A stretch of DNA of 64,000 bases from Microbacterium sp. LWH7-1.2 (GCF_038397755.1 NZ_CP151637.1:434001-498000); one strand, 5' to 3'. Counted from the stretch's first letter, positions 1-7,891 are shown. Numbers and translations: made by a program. Notes: generated from the letters alone by a model not told the origin.

Positions 1-272
1 TCCGCACCGAGGACGAGGCGGTCGCTCGCGCCAACGCCACGGAGTTCGGCCTCGCCGGCTACGTCTTCAGCGAATCGCTCGACCGCGCTCTGAACGTCGC
101 GGACCGGCTCAACACCGGCATCCTCGGCATCAACCAGGGCGTGCCGTCCAATGCGAGCGCGCCCTTCGGCGGCGTCAAGCAGTCGGGGCTGGGCCGCGAG
201 GGCGGCGCCGAGGGGCTCGAGGAGTACCAGTCGGTGCGCTTCTACAACATCGCGCGTCGCGAGACGCGCTGA
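1..272 (+). CDS. Aldehyde dehydrogenase, C-terminal part (cut by window edge)
   Basis: Reading from base 3 gives 89 codons to a TGA at 270-272. The end carries the NAD(P)-dependent aldehyde dehydrogenase C-terminal signature PFGGVKQSGLGREGG, followed by a short tail ending RRETR. The same signature occurs in the succinate-semialdehyde dehydrogenase at 7892-9373, so this is probably a semialdehyde dehydrogenase of that broad family. The catalytic Cys and Glu lie upstream of the window, so substrate and start cannot be judged. Nothing links it to the iron-uptake genes that follow. Confidence 0.85.
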   Translation, partial: RTEDEAVARANATEFGLAGYVFSESLDRALNVADRLNTGILGINQGVPSNASAPFGGVKQSGLGREGGAEGLEEYQSVRFYNIARRETR

Positions 273-460
273 AATCGACCGCGACCACGTCCGCGCTCGG
301 CGTCAAAACCCGCGCCGGACGCAGCGTGCACCGGCAGCCGCGGGTGCATTCGCCGACCTGCCCGCGACACGTGCGGACGAGCGCACCCCCGCCTCGCGCT
401 GAAGGCGACGGACACCGCTGGGAGGCGTGCTACGCCTGAGTCGCGCCCAACGTCATCGAC
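273..460. other. Intergenic stretch upstream of the iron-uptake operon
   Basis: No convincing coding frame is present in this gap. A short inverted repeat (TGCACC ... GGGTGCA) near 328-349 could be a weak terminator for the aldehyde dehydrogenase. The only clear signal is the iron box immediately downstream. Confidence 0.4.
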
Positions 461-479
461 TTTGGTAAGCCTAACCTAT
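461..479. promoter_or_regulatory. DtxR/IdeR-type iron box
   Basis: The sequence TTTGGTAAGCCTAACCTAT matches the 19-bp actinobacterial iron-box palindrome TTAGGTTAGSCTAACCTAA at 16 of 19 positions. It lies 53 bases upstream of the lipoprotein start at 532. Known biology: DtxR/IdeR with Fe(II) binds such boxes and represses siderophore uptake genes. This supports iron-siderophore rather than vitamin B12 specificity for the transporter. Confidence 0.8.
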
Positions 480-531
480 GTGTCTATTGTGGTGTCGATC
501 CTCGCCCGCTCACCGACCACAAGGACTCCAC

Positions 532-1584
532 ATGCACGTTCCCCCACCCCGCCCGATCACGATCGCGCTTGCGGCAGCTGCGGTACTCGTCCTCGGCGGC
601 TGCGGGGCATCCGAACCAGTCGAGACGGTGCAGTCGGCGGATGGGGGAGAGGGGCGCACGGAGTACCCGCTCGCGGTCGAGAACTGCGGGCGTACCATCA
701 CGTTCGAGAGCGCGCCCGAACGCGTGGCGTCGCTCGACCAGAACTCGACGGAGATCCTGCTGTCACTCGGCCTTGCGGATCGCATCGTCGGGACGGCCTC
801 GTGGACCGACCCGATCCTCGACTCGCTGGCCGACGCGAACGCGCACGTGCCGCGGCTCGCCGACAACGCGCCGACGTACGAGGTCCTGCTCGGTGCGGAC
901 CCTGACTTCGTGACGGCCTCATTCGGCCGGCACTACGTGCAGCAGGGCGGCGTGGTCACGCGTGACCGGCTGGCGGAAACGGGGATCGGGTCATACCTTT
1001 CCCCCACCGACTGCGACCACGGCGAGAGCATCAACGGCGGGGGAACCCGTAGCCGGGCCCTGACCGTGGATGTTCTCTACCAGGAGATCCGAGAACTCGC
1101 CGAGATCTTCGACGTCGCCGAGCGCGGCGACGAGCTCGTCGCCGAGCTCCAGGCGCGTGCGGCCGCCGCCACGGCGGATGTGGACTTCGGCGGAACGCGC
1201 GTCGTGTTCTGGTTCGCGGATACGACGACCCCGTATGTCGCCGGCGGACTCGGGTCAGCGTCGCTTCTGGCGACCACGACCGGCATGGAGAATGCGTTCG
1301 CCGGGGCGGCGGACGATTGGCCCGCGGTCGGTTGGGAGAGCGTGGTCGAGTCGGACCCGGATCTGCTCGTCCTCGGGGATCTGCAGCGCGACCGCTTCCC
1401 GGGTGATCGCCTGAACGACAAGATCGCGTTCCTCACGACCGATCCGCTCACTCGCACGCTGCGAGCCGTCGAGGAAGAGCACTTCATCGCGCTGCACGGA
1501 GCCGAGCTGAACCCCTCGATCCGCTTCGTCGACGGGCTGGAGAAGATCCACGACTGGTGGATCGCCAACCGGGGCGCCCTGTGA
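532..1584 (+). CDS. Iron-siderophore ABC transporter, substrate-binding lipoprotein
   Basis: 350 aa. An N-terminal lipoprotein signal ends in the lipobox LGGC (Cys24), so the mature protein is tethered to the outer face of the membrane. The body follows the class III binding-protein (FecB/BtuF, PF01497) pattern: RVASLDQNSTEILLSLGLAD early, then a long helix and a second lobe. ATG 532 is chosen over the upstream in-frame ATG at 478 because it gives a clean signal peptide and is preceded by AAGGA. The latter start would also sit on the iron box. It is the first gene of a three-gene operon and overlaps the permease by 4 bases. The iron box upstream argues for ferric-siderophore binding; the exact siderophore cannot be read from the sequence. 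Confidence 0.88.
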   Translation: MHVPPPRPITIALAAAAVLVLGGCGASEPVETVQSADGGEGRTEYPLAVENCGRTITFESAPERVASLDQNSTEILLSLGLADRIVGTASWTDPILDSLADANAHVPRLADNAPTYEVLLGADPDFVTASFGRHYVQQGGVVTRDRLAETGIGSYLSPTDCDHGESINGGGTRSRALTVDVLYQEIRELAEIFDVAERGDELVAELQARAAAATADVDFGGTRVVFWFADTTTPYVAGGLGSASLLATTTGMENAFAGAADDWPAVGWESVVESDPDLLVLGDLQRDRFPGDRLNDKIAFLTTDPLTRTLRAVEEEHFIALHGAELNPSIRFVDGLEKIHDWWIANRGAL

Positions 1585-2657
1585 CCCAGAGTGCCGTCCT
1601 GCCGCGCCCCGGTACGGCGGCCGGGGAGCTGCCTCGAACGTCGCACATCCTCCGAGCCGTCGCGCTCACCAGCGCGGGGCTACTCGCCTTCGCCCTCTCG
1701 ATCGGGGTCGCCGCCACGCTCGGGCCGGCCGACGTCTCGCTGGTGAACGTGCGCGACATTCTCCTCAACCACGCTGGGCTGGCCGACATCCCCGTCAGAG
1801 TCGTCGAGGACGCCATCGTCTGGGAAGAACGCCTGCCCCGAGCCGTGGTCGCCGGGGCGTGCGGCGCGGGGCTCGCCCTGTGCGGGGTCGTGCTGCAGTC
1901 CCTCCTGCGCAATCAGCTCGCGGACCCCTTCGTCCTCGGTGTTTCATCCGGGGCGTCCACCGGGGCTGTCCTCATCGGAGTGCTCGGGCTCGGCGGCGGT
2001 GCCCTCGGTCTCTCCGGCGGCGCCTTCGTCGGCGCGCTCGTAGCCTTCGGATCGGTGCTGCTGCTCGCTCGGGTCGCGGGCCGCGGAACCTCGGGCATCA
2101 TCCTCGCGGGCATCGCCGGCACGCAGCTGTTCTCGGCCGTGACCTCGCTCGTGGTGTTCGCGTTCGCGGACTCCGACGAGACCCGGGGAGTCATGTTCTG
2201 GCTCCTCGGCTCCCTGGAGGGGATGCGCTGGAACGATGTCGGCCTGAGCGTGGTCGTGGTGCTCTTCGGCGGCGCGGTGTGTGCACTCTCGACCAGGACC
2301 CTCGACGCCTTCGCGTTCGGCGAGGACGTCGCCGCGTCTCTCGGTGTGCACGTCGCGCGCACCCGCATCGTCCTGCTGGTGGCCACGGCGCTGCTCACGG
2401 CGACACTGGTCAGCATCGCCGGGGCGATCGGTTTCGTCGGGCTCGTGCTGCCGCACGCGGCGCGCCTGGTCGTCGGTCATCGGCACGCGAAGGTGATCCC
2501 CGCCGCGGCGATACTCGGTGCGATCTTCATGGTGTGGGTGGATGCCGGGTCCCGGACCGTCTTCGCGCCGACGCCGCTGCCGGTGGGTGTCGGCACCGCA
2601 CTCATCGGCGTGCCTGTGTTCGTCATGCTCCTCGCCCGCAAGTGGAGGGCAGGATGA
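1581..2657 (+). CDS. Iron-siderophore ABC transporter permease (FecCD family)
   Basis: 358 aa, very hydrophobic, with about nine to ten membrane helices as usual for FecCD/BtuC permeases. The family motif GVVLQSLLRNQLADPFVLG (about residues 97-115) and the C-terminal GLVLPHAARLVVG coupling region are present. The GTG at 1581 overlaps the previous stop (GTGA) and is preferred over an ATG at 1557 inside the upstream gene. Such permeases work as dimers with the ATPase encoded next. Only one permease gene is present, so it should form a homodimer. Confidence 0.9.
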   Translation: MTQSAVLPRPGTAAGELPRTSHILRAVALTSAGLLAFALSIGVAATLGPADVSLVNVRDILLNHAGLADIPVRVVEDAIVWEERLPRAVVAGACGAGLALCGVVLQSLLRNQLADPFVLGVSSGASTGAVLIGVLGLGGGALGLSGGAFVGALVAFGSVLLLARVAGRGTSGIILAGIAGTQLFSAVTSLVVFAFADSDETRGVMFWLLGSLEGMRWNDVGLSVVVVLFGGAVCALSTRTLDAFAFGEDVAASLGVHVARTRIVLLVATALLTATLVSIAGAIGFVGLVLPHAARLVVGHRHAKVIPAAAILGAIFMVWVDAGSRTVFAPTPLPVGVGTALIGVPVFVMLLARKWRAG

Positions 2658-3451
2658 CGCTCCACGCGGACCGGGTGACGTGGCGCCGAGGACACGTGCT
2701 CGTGGTCGACGGGGTGTCGTTGCGACCCGAACCGGGGTCGACGGTCGGTCTTCTGGGGCCGAACGGGTCGGGGAAGTCCTCGCTGCTGCGCCTGCTCCAA
2801 GGCACCGCGCGGCCGGATGCAGGGACGGTCACGCTCGACGGCACCGACCTCGCCAGCATTGCTCGGCGGACGATCGCGCGCGCGGTCGCGACCGTGACCC
2901 AGCACGCCGACACCGAGGCCGACCTGACCGTCAAGGACGTGGTCCGGCTCGGACGCACGCCTTACCGTCCGCTGCTGGGTGGCGCAGGTGCCGAGGATGA
3001 GCAGGCGATCGACGATGCGCTCGCACGCGTCGACCTCATCACGAAGTCCGACCATTCGTGGCACACGCTCTCAGGCGGTGAGAGGCAGCGCGCGCACATC
3101 GCCCGCGCCCTCGCGCAGCGGCCCCGCGAACTGCTGCTCGATGAGCCGACGAACCATCTCGACATCCGTCATCAACTCGAGCTGCTGGAGCTGATCACGA
3201 CGCTGCCGCTCACCACGTTCATCGCGTTGCACGACCTCAACCTCGCCGCGACGTTCTGCGACAGCGTGTTCGTGCTGCGTGCAGGGAAGGTCGTCGCGGC
3301 AGGCGAGCCCCACAGCGTGCTCACTCCCGAACTGATCGCGGACGTATATGGCGTGACCGCGCGGGTCACGACCGATTCCGTCACCGGGCGCATCAACGTC
3401 GCGTTCGTGCCCTCGGGTGCGAGGGGCGGGTCGCCGGTGTCCACCGGGTGA
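2654..3451 (+). CDS. Iron-siderophore ABC transporter ATP-binding protein (FecE/FhuC type)
   Basis: 265 aa cytoplasmic ATPase. Walker A GPNGSGKS is at 35-42, the signature LSGGERQR at 139-146, Walker B LLLDEPTNHLD at 160-170 and the switch histidine in ALHDLNL. These features are typical of FhuC/FecE ATPases. ATG 2654 overlaps the permease stop (ATGA), showing translational coupling. It is the last gene of the iron-uptake operon. The next gene begins about 140 bases later behind a different regulatory element. Confidence 0.93.
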   Translation: MTLHADRVTWRRGHVLVVDGVSLRPEPGSTVGLLGPNGSGKSSLLRLLQGTARPDAGTVTLDGTDLASIARRTIARAVATVTQHADTEADLTVKDVVRLGRTPYRPLLGGAGAEDEQAIDDALARVDLITKSDHSWHTLSGGERQRAHIARALAQRPRELLLDEPTNHLDIRHQLELLELITTLPLTTFIALHDLNLAATFCDSVFVLRAGKVVAAGEPHSVLTPELIADVYGVTARVTTDSVTGRINVAFVPSGARGGSPVSTG

Positions 3452-3524
3452 GAACACCGTCGAGCCTGGTGGTCCCCACGGGATTGCCGGAGCGCGTATG
3501 ACTCCCGCCGTCTCATAAGTGTCG

Positions 3525-3556
3525 ACTGTTGACAATCATGGTCTAACATCGATACT
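3525..3556 (+). promoter_or_regulatory. Operator (site A) with promoter for the D-malate/tartrate dehydrogenase gene
   Basis: ACTGTTGACAAT at 3525-3536 fits the window-wide palindrome A(T/C)TGT(T/C)(G/A)ACAAT. It contains TTGACA (3529-3534), which can serve as -35, with GATACT at 3551-3556 sixteen bases downstream as -10. A repressor bound here would cover the -35 box. The same element recurs at sites B to E. Confidence 0.65.
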
Positions 3557-3594
3557 GCGCATCGTCGCGCCCACGCACGAAGGAGAAGCGGATC

Positions 3595-4662
3595 ATGCGA
3601 ACCCACCCCATCGCGGTACTCGCCGGAGACGGAATCGGCATCGAGGTCACCCCGGCCGCACAGCGGGTGCTCGACCGGGCGATCGCTTCGCACAATGCGA
3701 GGCTCGAATGGCGCGAGTACCCCTGGGGGACCGACTACTACCGGGTGCACGGGCGGATGATGCCGGTCGACGCCATCGACACGCTGGCCGATGCCGATGC
3801 CGTCTTCCTCGGTGCGGTGGGCGACCCGGAGGTCTCCGACGTCGAGACCCTGTGGGGAATGCTCATCCCGATCCGGCGCGAGTTCGACCAGTACATCAAC
3901 CTCCGGCCGGTCCGCTCCCTCCCGGGTGTGCGATCGCCCCTGGCCGATCGTCCCGACATCGACCTGGTGATCGTTCGCGAGAACGTCGAGGGCGAGTACT
4001 CGGCAGTCGGCGGACGCAGCTACGCCGGCACGCCGTACGAGAGCGCCTATCAGCAGGCACTGTTCTCCCGGCGCGGCATCTCCCGGGCCGCCGAGTTCGC
4101 CGCCCAGCTCGCCGCCCGCCGGTCGGGCCGGCTCGTCTCGGCCACGAAGTCGAACGGCATCATCCACACCATGACCCTGTGGGACGAAGTCGTGCGGGAC
4201 GTCGTCGCCGGGCACCCCGGCATCGAACTCGAGTCGGTGCTCATCGACGCGCTGGCCGCCCGCGTGGTGCAGCACCCCGAGCGCCTCGACGTCGTCGTGG
4301 CCTCGAATCTCTTCGGCGACATCCTCTCCGATCTCGCCGCCGCGGCCGTCGGTTCGATCGGCATCGCGCCGAGCGCGAACCTCAACCCCGAGCGCCGGTT
4401 CCCGTCGATGTTCGAGCCGGTGCACGGTTCTGCGCCGGACATCGCAGGGCAGGGCATCGCCAACCCGGTCGGGCAGATCTGGGCCGGCGCGATGATGCTC
4501 GAGCACCTTGGCTACGAGGCAGCGGCCGGCGATGTCATGGGCGCCGTCGAACGCGTTCTGGCGGCGGGGATCTCCACCCGCGACCTGGGCGGGTCTGCCA
4601 GCACCGCGGAGGTCGGCGACGCCGTACTCGGTGAGCTGGCGAAAGCTCGAGTAGAAGCATGA
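3595..4662 (+). CDS. D-malate / tartrate dehydrogenase-type decarboxylating dehydrogenase
   Basis: 355 aa member of the beta-decarboxylating isocitrate/isopropylmalate dehydrogenase family. Visible features are the N-terminal LAGDGIGIEV, the metal-binding Asp region NLFGDILSD and the NAD site [15 protein letters not shown]. The segment YYRVHGRMMP is the TtuC/DmlA-type signature rather than LeuB-type. A separate leuB-like gene at 60119 sits among leucine/isoleucine genes, so this copy is most likely catabolic: (R)-malate to pyruvate plus CO2, or tartrate oxidation/decarboxylation. ATG 3595 follows GAAGGAGAAG. It is transcribed alone from the site A promoter. The gene downstream has its own promoter and operator. 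Confidence 0.82.
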   Translation: MRTHPIAVLAGDGIGIEVTPAAQRVLDRAIASHNARLEWREYPWGTDYYRVHGRMMPVDAIDTLADADAVFLGAVGDPEVSDVETLWGMLIPIRREFDQYINLRPVRSLPGVRSPLADRPDIDLVIVRENVEGEYSAVGGRSYAGTPYESAYQQALFSRRGISRAAEFAAQLAARRSGRLVSATKSNGIIHTMTLWDEVVRDVVAGHPGIELESVLIDALAARVVQHPERLDVVVASNLFGDILSDLAAAAVGSIGIAPSANLNPERRFPSMFEPVHGSAPDIAGQGIANPVGQIWAGAMMLEHLGYEAAAGDVMGAVERVLAAGISTRDLGGSASTAEVGDAVLGELAKARVEA

Positions 4663-4668
4663 TCGTAG

Positions 4669-4701
4669 ATTGTTGACAATCAACAATCGGATCGATATCG
4701 T
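4669..4701 (+). promoter_or_regulatory. Operator (site B) and promoter of the HAD1-oxidase operon
   Basis: ATTGTTGACAATCAACAAT at 4669-4687 is a perfect inverted repeat (ATTGTTGA, 3-base spacer, TCAACAAT). The shorter palindrome ATTGT-TG-ACAAT is nested in it at 4669-4680. TTGACA at 4673-4678, a 17-base spacer and TATCGT at 4696-4701 make a good sigma-70-like promoter. The operator covers the -35 box, as expected for repression. ATG of the HAD gene is at 4732. Confidence 0.75.
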
Positions 4702-4731
4702 GATCGCAACGCGACGAGAAAGGCGCACCCC

Positions 4732-5406
4732 ATGACCGACATCAGGTTCCGACCGAAGTACGTCTCCTTCGACTGCTACGGAACGCTCATCTACTTCGCG
4801 ATGCGCGAGGCCACGATCCCTCTCATCGAGGACCGGCTGGACGCCGCGGGGATCGAGCGATTCCTCGACCGCTTCCGGATCTATCGTTACGACGAGGTGC
4901 TCGAGTACGCCCCGTACGAGGAGATCCTCGCGTCCTCCTACACGCGCACCTGCCGCCGGTTCGGGCTCGAGGTCCGCCCCGGCGACATCGAGGCGATCAC
5001 CTCCTCGGTCGGCACCTGGGGCCCGCACGCCGATGTGCCCGCGCCGCTCGCGAAGATGGCCGAGAACTTCCCGCTCGTCATCCTCTCCAACGCCGACGAC
5101 AAGCACCTGGCGGTCAGCGTCCCCAAGCTCGGTGCGCCCTTCCACGCCGTGCTCACCGCCGAGCAGGCGCAGGCCTACAAGCCCCGATATGCGGCCTTCG
5201 AGTACATGTTCGACACGATCGGCGCGAACCCCGAGGACTTCCTCCACATCTCGTCTCACCAGCGGTACGACATCCTGCCGGCCGACGACCTGGGCATGAC
5301 GAACAAGGTCTACCTCGACCGGGGCTACGATCCCGAGCTCCCCGCCTACGACTACCTGTCGGTCAAGTCGCTCGACGACGTCAACGCCGCGCTGGGGATC
5401 CGATGA
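4732..5406 (+). CDS. HAD-superfamily hydrolase, type II haloacid dehalogenase-like (paralogue 1)
   Basis: 224 aa. HAD motif I FDCYGTL places the nucleophile Asp14; motif II is LSNAD (Ser119-Asn120), the motif III lysine lies in YKPRYAAFEY (Lys150), and the late acidic motif is SSHQRYD. The helical cap after motif I fits class C1 HADs and the haloacid dehalogenase type II family. The position I expect to be the dehalogenase Asn (Asn177 of L-DEX, recalled) is His176, with one extra residue before the Asp. True haloacid dehalogenation is therefore doubtful, and a phosphatase or other hydrolase role is possible. The stop overlaps the ATG of the FAD oxidase, so the two are translationally coupled. 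Paralogues lie at 14810, 19999 and 24482. Confidence 0.85.
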   Translation: MTDIRFRPKYVSFDCYGTLIYFAMREATIPLIEDRLDAAGIERFLDRFRIYRYDEVLEYAPYEEILASSYTRTCRRFGLEVRPGDIEAITSSVGTWGPHADVPAPLAKMAENFPLVILSNADDKHLAVSVPKLGAPFHAVLTAEQAQAYKPRYAAFEYMFDTIGANPEDFLHISSHQRYDILPADDLGMTNKVYLDRGYDPELPAYDYLSVKSLDDVNAALGIR

Positions 5407-6719
5407 TGGCGACGCGACTCCCGGCTCAGACCGTCGGCCTGAAGACGAGCTCGTACTGGCTCGACACCGCGACGCCGAGTGGCGACTACCGCCACACGAC
5501 ACTGCCTCAGCGCGTCGACGTCGCCATCGTCGGTGCCGGCTTCACCGGCCTGTCGGCCGCCCTCCACGCCGCGAAACTCGGCAAGTCCGTCGCGGTGCTC
5601 GAGGCGAACACCGTGAACTGGGGCGCGTCCGGCCGCAACGGCGGCATGGCGACGACCGGCCTCGCCATCGGTTTCGGCAAGGCGATCAAGCGCTACGGCG
5701 AAGAACGCGCGATCTCCTATTTCCAGGAGTACAACCACGCGATCGACCTGATCGAGAGCCTCGTCACCGAGAACGACCTCAAGGTCGACTACACCCGGTC
5801 GGGCAAGATGACCCTCGCCTGGAAACCCGAGCACTACGAGGGCTTCAAGGGCAGCGCCGAGAAGCTGAAGCGCCTCGTGGGCCAGCCTGTCCAGCTCGTT
5901 CCGAAGAGCGAGATCCGCAGCGAGATCGGCTCCGATGTCTATCACGGTGCGATCGTCGATCCGCTCGGGGCTGGCCTGCACGTCGGCAAGTTCGGCCACG
6001 AGCTCGCGCGCCTCGCGGTCGAGGCCGGCGCGAGCATCCACGAGAAGGCGCGGGTCGTCGATGTCAAGCGCATCGGCCGGGGCTACGTCCACGACGTCGT
6101 CACCTCGCGCGGCACGATCCGCGCCGACCGGGTGATCGTGGGAACGAGCGGCTATACCGGCCGTCCCTTCGGCTGGATGCAGCGTCGCGTCGTGCCTGTC
6201 GGCAGCTACATCATCGTCACCGAGCAGCTGCCGCAGGCGGTCGTCGACGAGCTGCTGCCCAATCGCCGGATGGCCTCCGACAGCAAGAACTTCCTCTACT
6301 ACTTCCGGATCACTCCCGACAACCGGCTGCTCTTCGGCGGGCGCGCACGTTTCGCCATGTCGAGCCCGGATTCCGACCTGAAGAGCGGCGAGATCCTGAA
6401 GAAAGCGATGGGCGAGGTCTTCCCGCGGCTCAAGGGCACCCGCATCGACTACACCTGGGGCGGTCTCGTCGACATCTCGATGGACCAGATGGTGCACGCG
6501 GGCGAGCACGACGGACTGTTCTACTCGATGAACTACTCCGGCCACGGTGTCCAGATGGCCACCTGGATGGGCAAGGTCATGGCAGACGTCGTCGGCGGGA
6601 ACACCGCCGCGAACATCTGGAACGACCTGCCCAACCCCGCAGTTCCTGGCCACTTCGGACCGCCGTGGTTCCTTCCGCTCGCGGGTGCTTGGTACGGGCT
6701 GCTCGACAAGATCCGTTGA
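5403..6719 (+). CDS. FAD-dependent amine oxidoreductase (DAO family, PuuB-like)
   Basis: 438 aa. The N-terminal dinucleotide fold has GAGFTG at about 44-49, and GASGRNGG about 35 residues later is typical of gamma-glutamylputrescine oxidase and related D-amino-acid-oxidase-fold enzymes. A late YSGHGVQMATW segment is the second FAD-contact region. Such enzymes oxidise an amine or amino acid to an imine, which hydrolyses to an aldehyde or keto acid, with H2O2 from O2. No signal peptide is visible. ATG 5403 overlaps the HAD stop (ATGATG). It is a close paralogue of 25304-26581, sharing SSYWLDTA near the start and GHFGPPWFLP near the end. Strong hairpins follow it. The substrate is not deducible; the local GABA-pathway genes suggest a polyamine or amino-acid derivative. 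Confidence 0.85.
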   Translation: MMATRLPAQTVGLKTSSYWLDTATPSGDYRHTTLPQRVDVAIVGAGFTGLSAALHAAKLGKSVAVLEANTVNWGASGRNGGMATTGLAIGFGKAIKRYGEERAISYFQEYNHAIDLIESLVTENDLKVDYTRSGKMTLAWKPEHYEGFKGSAEKLKRLVGQPVQLVPKSEIRSEIGSDVYHGAIVDPLGAGLHVGKFGHELARLAVEAGASIHEKARVVDVKRIGRGYVHDVVTSRGTIRADRVIVGTSGYTGRPFGWMQRRVVPVGSYIIVTEQLPQAVVDELLPNRRMASDSKNFLYYFRITPDNRLLFGGRARFAMSSPDSDLKSGEILKKAMGEVFPRLKGTRIDYTWGGLVDISMDQMVHAGEHDGLFYSMNYSGHGVQMATWMGKVMADVVGGNTAANIWNDLPNPAVPGHFGPPWFLPLAGAWYGLLDKIR

Positions 6720-6779
6720 TCGCCTGCGCAGGTAGACGGCCTCCGTGTCGCCAGAATCCTGCGAGCCGATGACCACGAA

Positions 6780-6831
6780 GGCCGGCGAGACCGGGCTGCC
6801 CACGCGATCGGGCAGCCCGGTCTCGCCGGCC
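6780..6831. terminator. Perfect 22-bp hairpin after the oxidase gene
   Basis: Arms 6780-6801 and 6810-6831 are perfectly complementary over 22 bases, with an 8-base loop ACGCGATC. It lies 60 bases after the oxidase stop and has no clear U-tract. It is probably a strong transcription end and also ends transcripts arriving from the opposite strand. Confidence 0.6.
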
Positions 6832-7073
6832 GAGGTCGTCTGGGCCGCCCACGAGACGAGGCCGGCGCCGATCGGCGCCGGCCTCGTCGTGGTGAACATC
6901 GCCGCAGGGGCTCGGGGCAGCGACACGAGCGACTTCCGCATCGATGTGATGCGCTTGGTGGACTCCAAGCGAGACGGCACCGGTCACGAGGCCGCTTGCG
7001 CAGCGCCGTCGAAGCGACGACGTGCCGAGCGACATCGTCATCAAGCGCCCTCGAGCCGAGACGCCGCGTGAAA
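6832..7073. other. Non-coding stretch with a second loopless palindrome
   Basis: No credible gene is seen in the whole 6720-7119 gap. Bases 6856-6887 form a perfect 32-bp palindrome (arm ACGAGGCCGGCGCCGA, no spacer), 24 bases after the first hairpin. An open frame runs through here only because both arms lack stops; it has no homology that I recognise. The rest of the stretch shows nothing notable. Confidence 0.5.
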
Positions 7074-7106
7074 GAAGGGGGATGCGTCGATGACGCATCC
7101 CCCTTC
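7074..7106 (-). terminator. Terminator of the gabT-gabD-gntR operon
   Basis: Arms 7074-7088 (GAAGGGGGATGCGTC) and 7092-7106 pair perfectly over 15 bases with a 3-base loop. It starts 13 bases beyond the stop of the GntR gene read on the minus strand, and a TTT follows the stem in that direction. This is a good intrinsic terminator for that operon. Confidence 0.75.
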
Positions 7107-7119
7107 ATCGTCTGAGCCG

Positions 7120-7833
7120 CTACATCGCGTAGGGAGTCTGCTTGCCGTTCTGCGCGTCGACCGCCGTGGAGAGGTAGTCGTCGGCGGCCGACAGGTGCTG
7201 GTGAAGGGCCTCGCGGACGTCACGCATGTCGCCCTCGGCGAGGAGCACCGCGATGCGGCGGTGCTCTTCAGCGATGCTGGCCGGGTCGGAGTAGGGGTAT
7301 GCCTCCTCCAGGTTGGACATGCAGATCAGCGTCTCGGTCGCCAGGGTGAGGTAGGCCCGGCGCAGTCGAGTGTTCCCGGATGCCTCGACGATCCGAGAGT
7401 GGAAGGCGAGATCCAGGCGAGAGACTTGCGGCCAGTCCTGCGCCGCGATCAAGGGAATCATGCCGTCGACGATGGCCTCGAGTTCAGCGGCGATGTTGGA
7501 CCGCTCCTCGCTCGACCGCGCCACGATGACCTCCGCGGCCGCGCATTCGAGGACCTCGCGAGCGGCATAGATCTCGGCGACGTCGTCCGCCGTCAGCTCG
7601 CGCACGAACACCCCCCGGTTCCGCTTGCTGATGAGCAGGCCCGACTGGACGAGGCGTTGCAGCGCCTCGCGCACGGGACCACGCGAGACGTTCAGCTGAG
7701 TCGCGACTTGGGCCTCGTTGATCTGCTCGCCCGGGCGGAACGAGCCGTCGATGATCCGGTCCGTCAGCTGCTCGGCGATGACGACCGAGGTCGACCTGCT
7801 CTGTATCGCTGAGAGTCTGTCGATGCCGCTCAC
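7120..7833 (-). CDS. GntR-family transcriptional regulator, FCD type (GntR1)
   Basis: 237 aa. An N-terminal winged helix-turn-helix (IIDGSFRPGEQINEAQVA, then VSRGPVREALQRL) is followed by an all-helical FCD ligand domain, with metal-ligand candidates in LDLAFHSRIVEASGN and EEHRRIAVLLAEGD. GTG 7833 is chosen because AGAGGGGG precedes it and the wHTH begins shortly after; an upstream in-frame ATG would add about 31 unlikely residues. It is the last gene of the gabT-gabD-gntR operon. FCD regulators usually bind short palindromes with a TNGTnnnACNA-like core, so this protein is one of two local candidates for the ATTGTnnACAAT operators. Confidence 0.88.
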   Translation of the reverse strand: MSGIDRLSAIQSRSTSVVIAEQLTDRIIDGSFRPGEQINEAQVATQLNVSRGPVREALQRLVQSGLLISKRNRGVFVRELTADDVAEIYAAREVLECAAAEVIVARSSEERSNIAAELEAIVDGMIPLIAAQDWPQVSRLDLAFHSRIVEASGNTRLRRAYLTLATETLICMSNLEEAYPYSDPASIAEEHRRIAVLLAEGDMRDVREALHQHLSAADDYLSTAVDAQNGKQTPYAM

Positions 7834-7891
7834 TGTGCCCCCTCTGTCGTTCGTACCAGTCCTTCCGCCGACTGTCGGCCCCGGCTGGGCG

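Noticed and set aside
532..3451. Vitamin B12 (BtuFCD) importer
   Set aside because: The fold allows it, but the iron box upstream and the absence of a cobalamin riboswitch favour siderophore uptake.
3595..4662. leuB (3-isopropylmalate dehydrogenase)
   Set aside because: It belongs to the same superfamily, but the YYRVHGRMMP segment and catabolic operator fit the D-malate/tartrate group, and a better leuB is at 60119.
3172..5502. 776-residue open frame on the minus strand opposite the dehydrogenase and HAD genes
   Set aside because: It is a by-product of high GC and biased third positions. Its translation is rich in Arg, Val, Asp and Gly with no motif, while the opposite strand has clear enzymes.
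5352..6980. 542-residue minus-strand frame opposite the FAD oxidase
   Set aside because: It is antisense to a well-supported gene and runs through the terminator hairpins; no motif supports it.
6745..7071. 108-residue plus-strand frame between the oxidase and GntR1
   Set aside because: It spans both perfect palindromes, has no ribosome site and no protein-like pattern.
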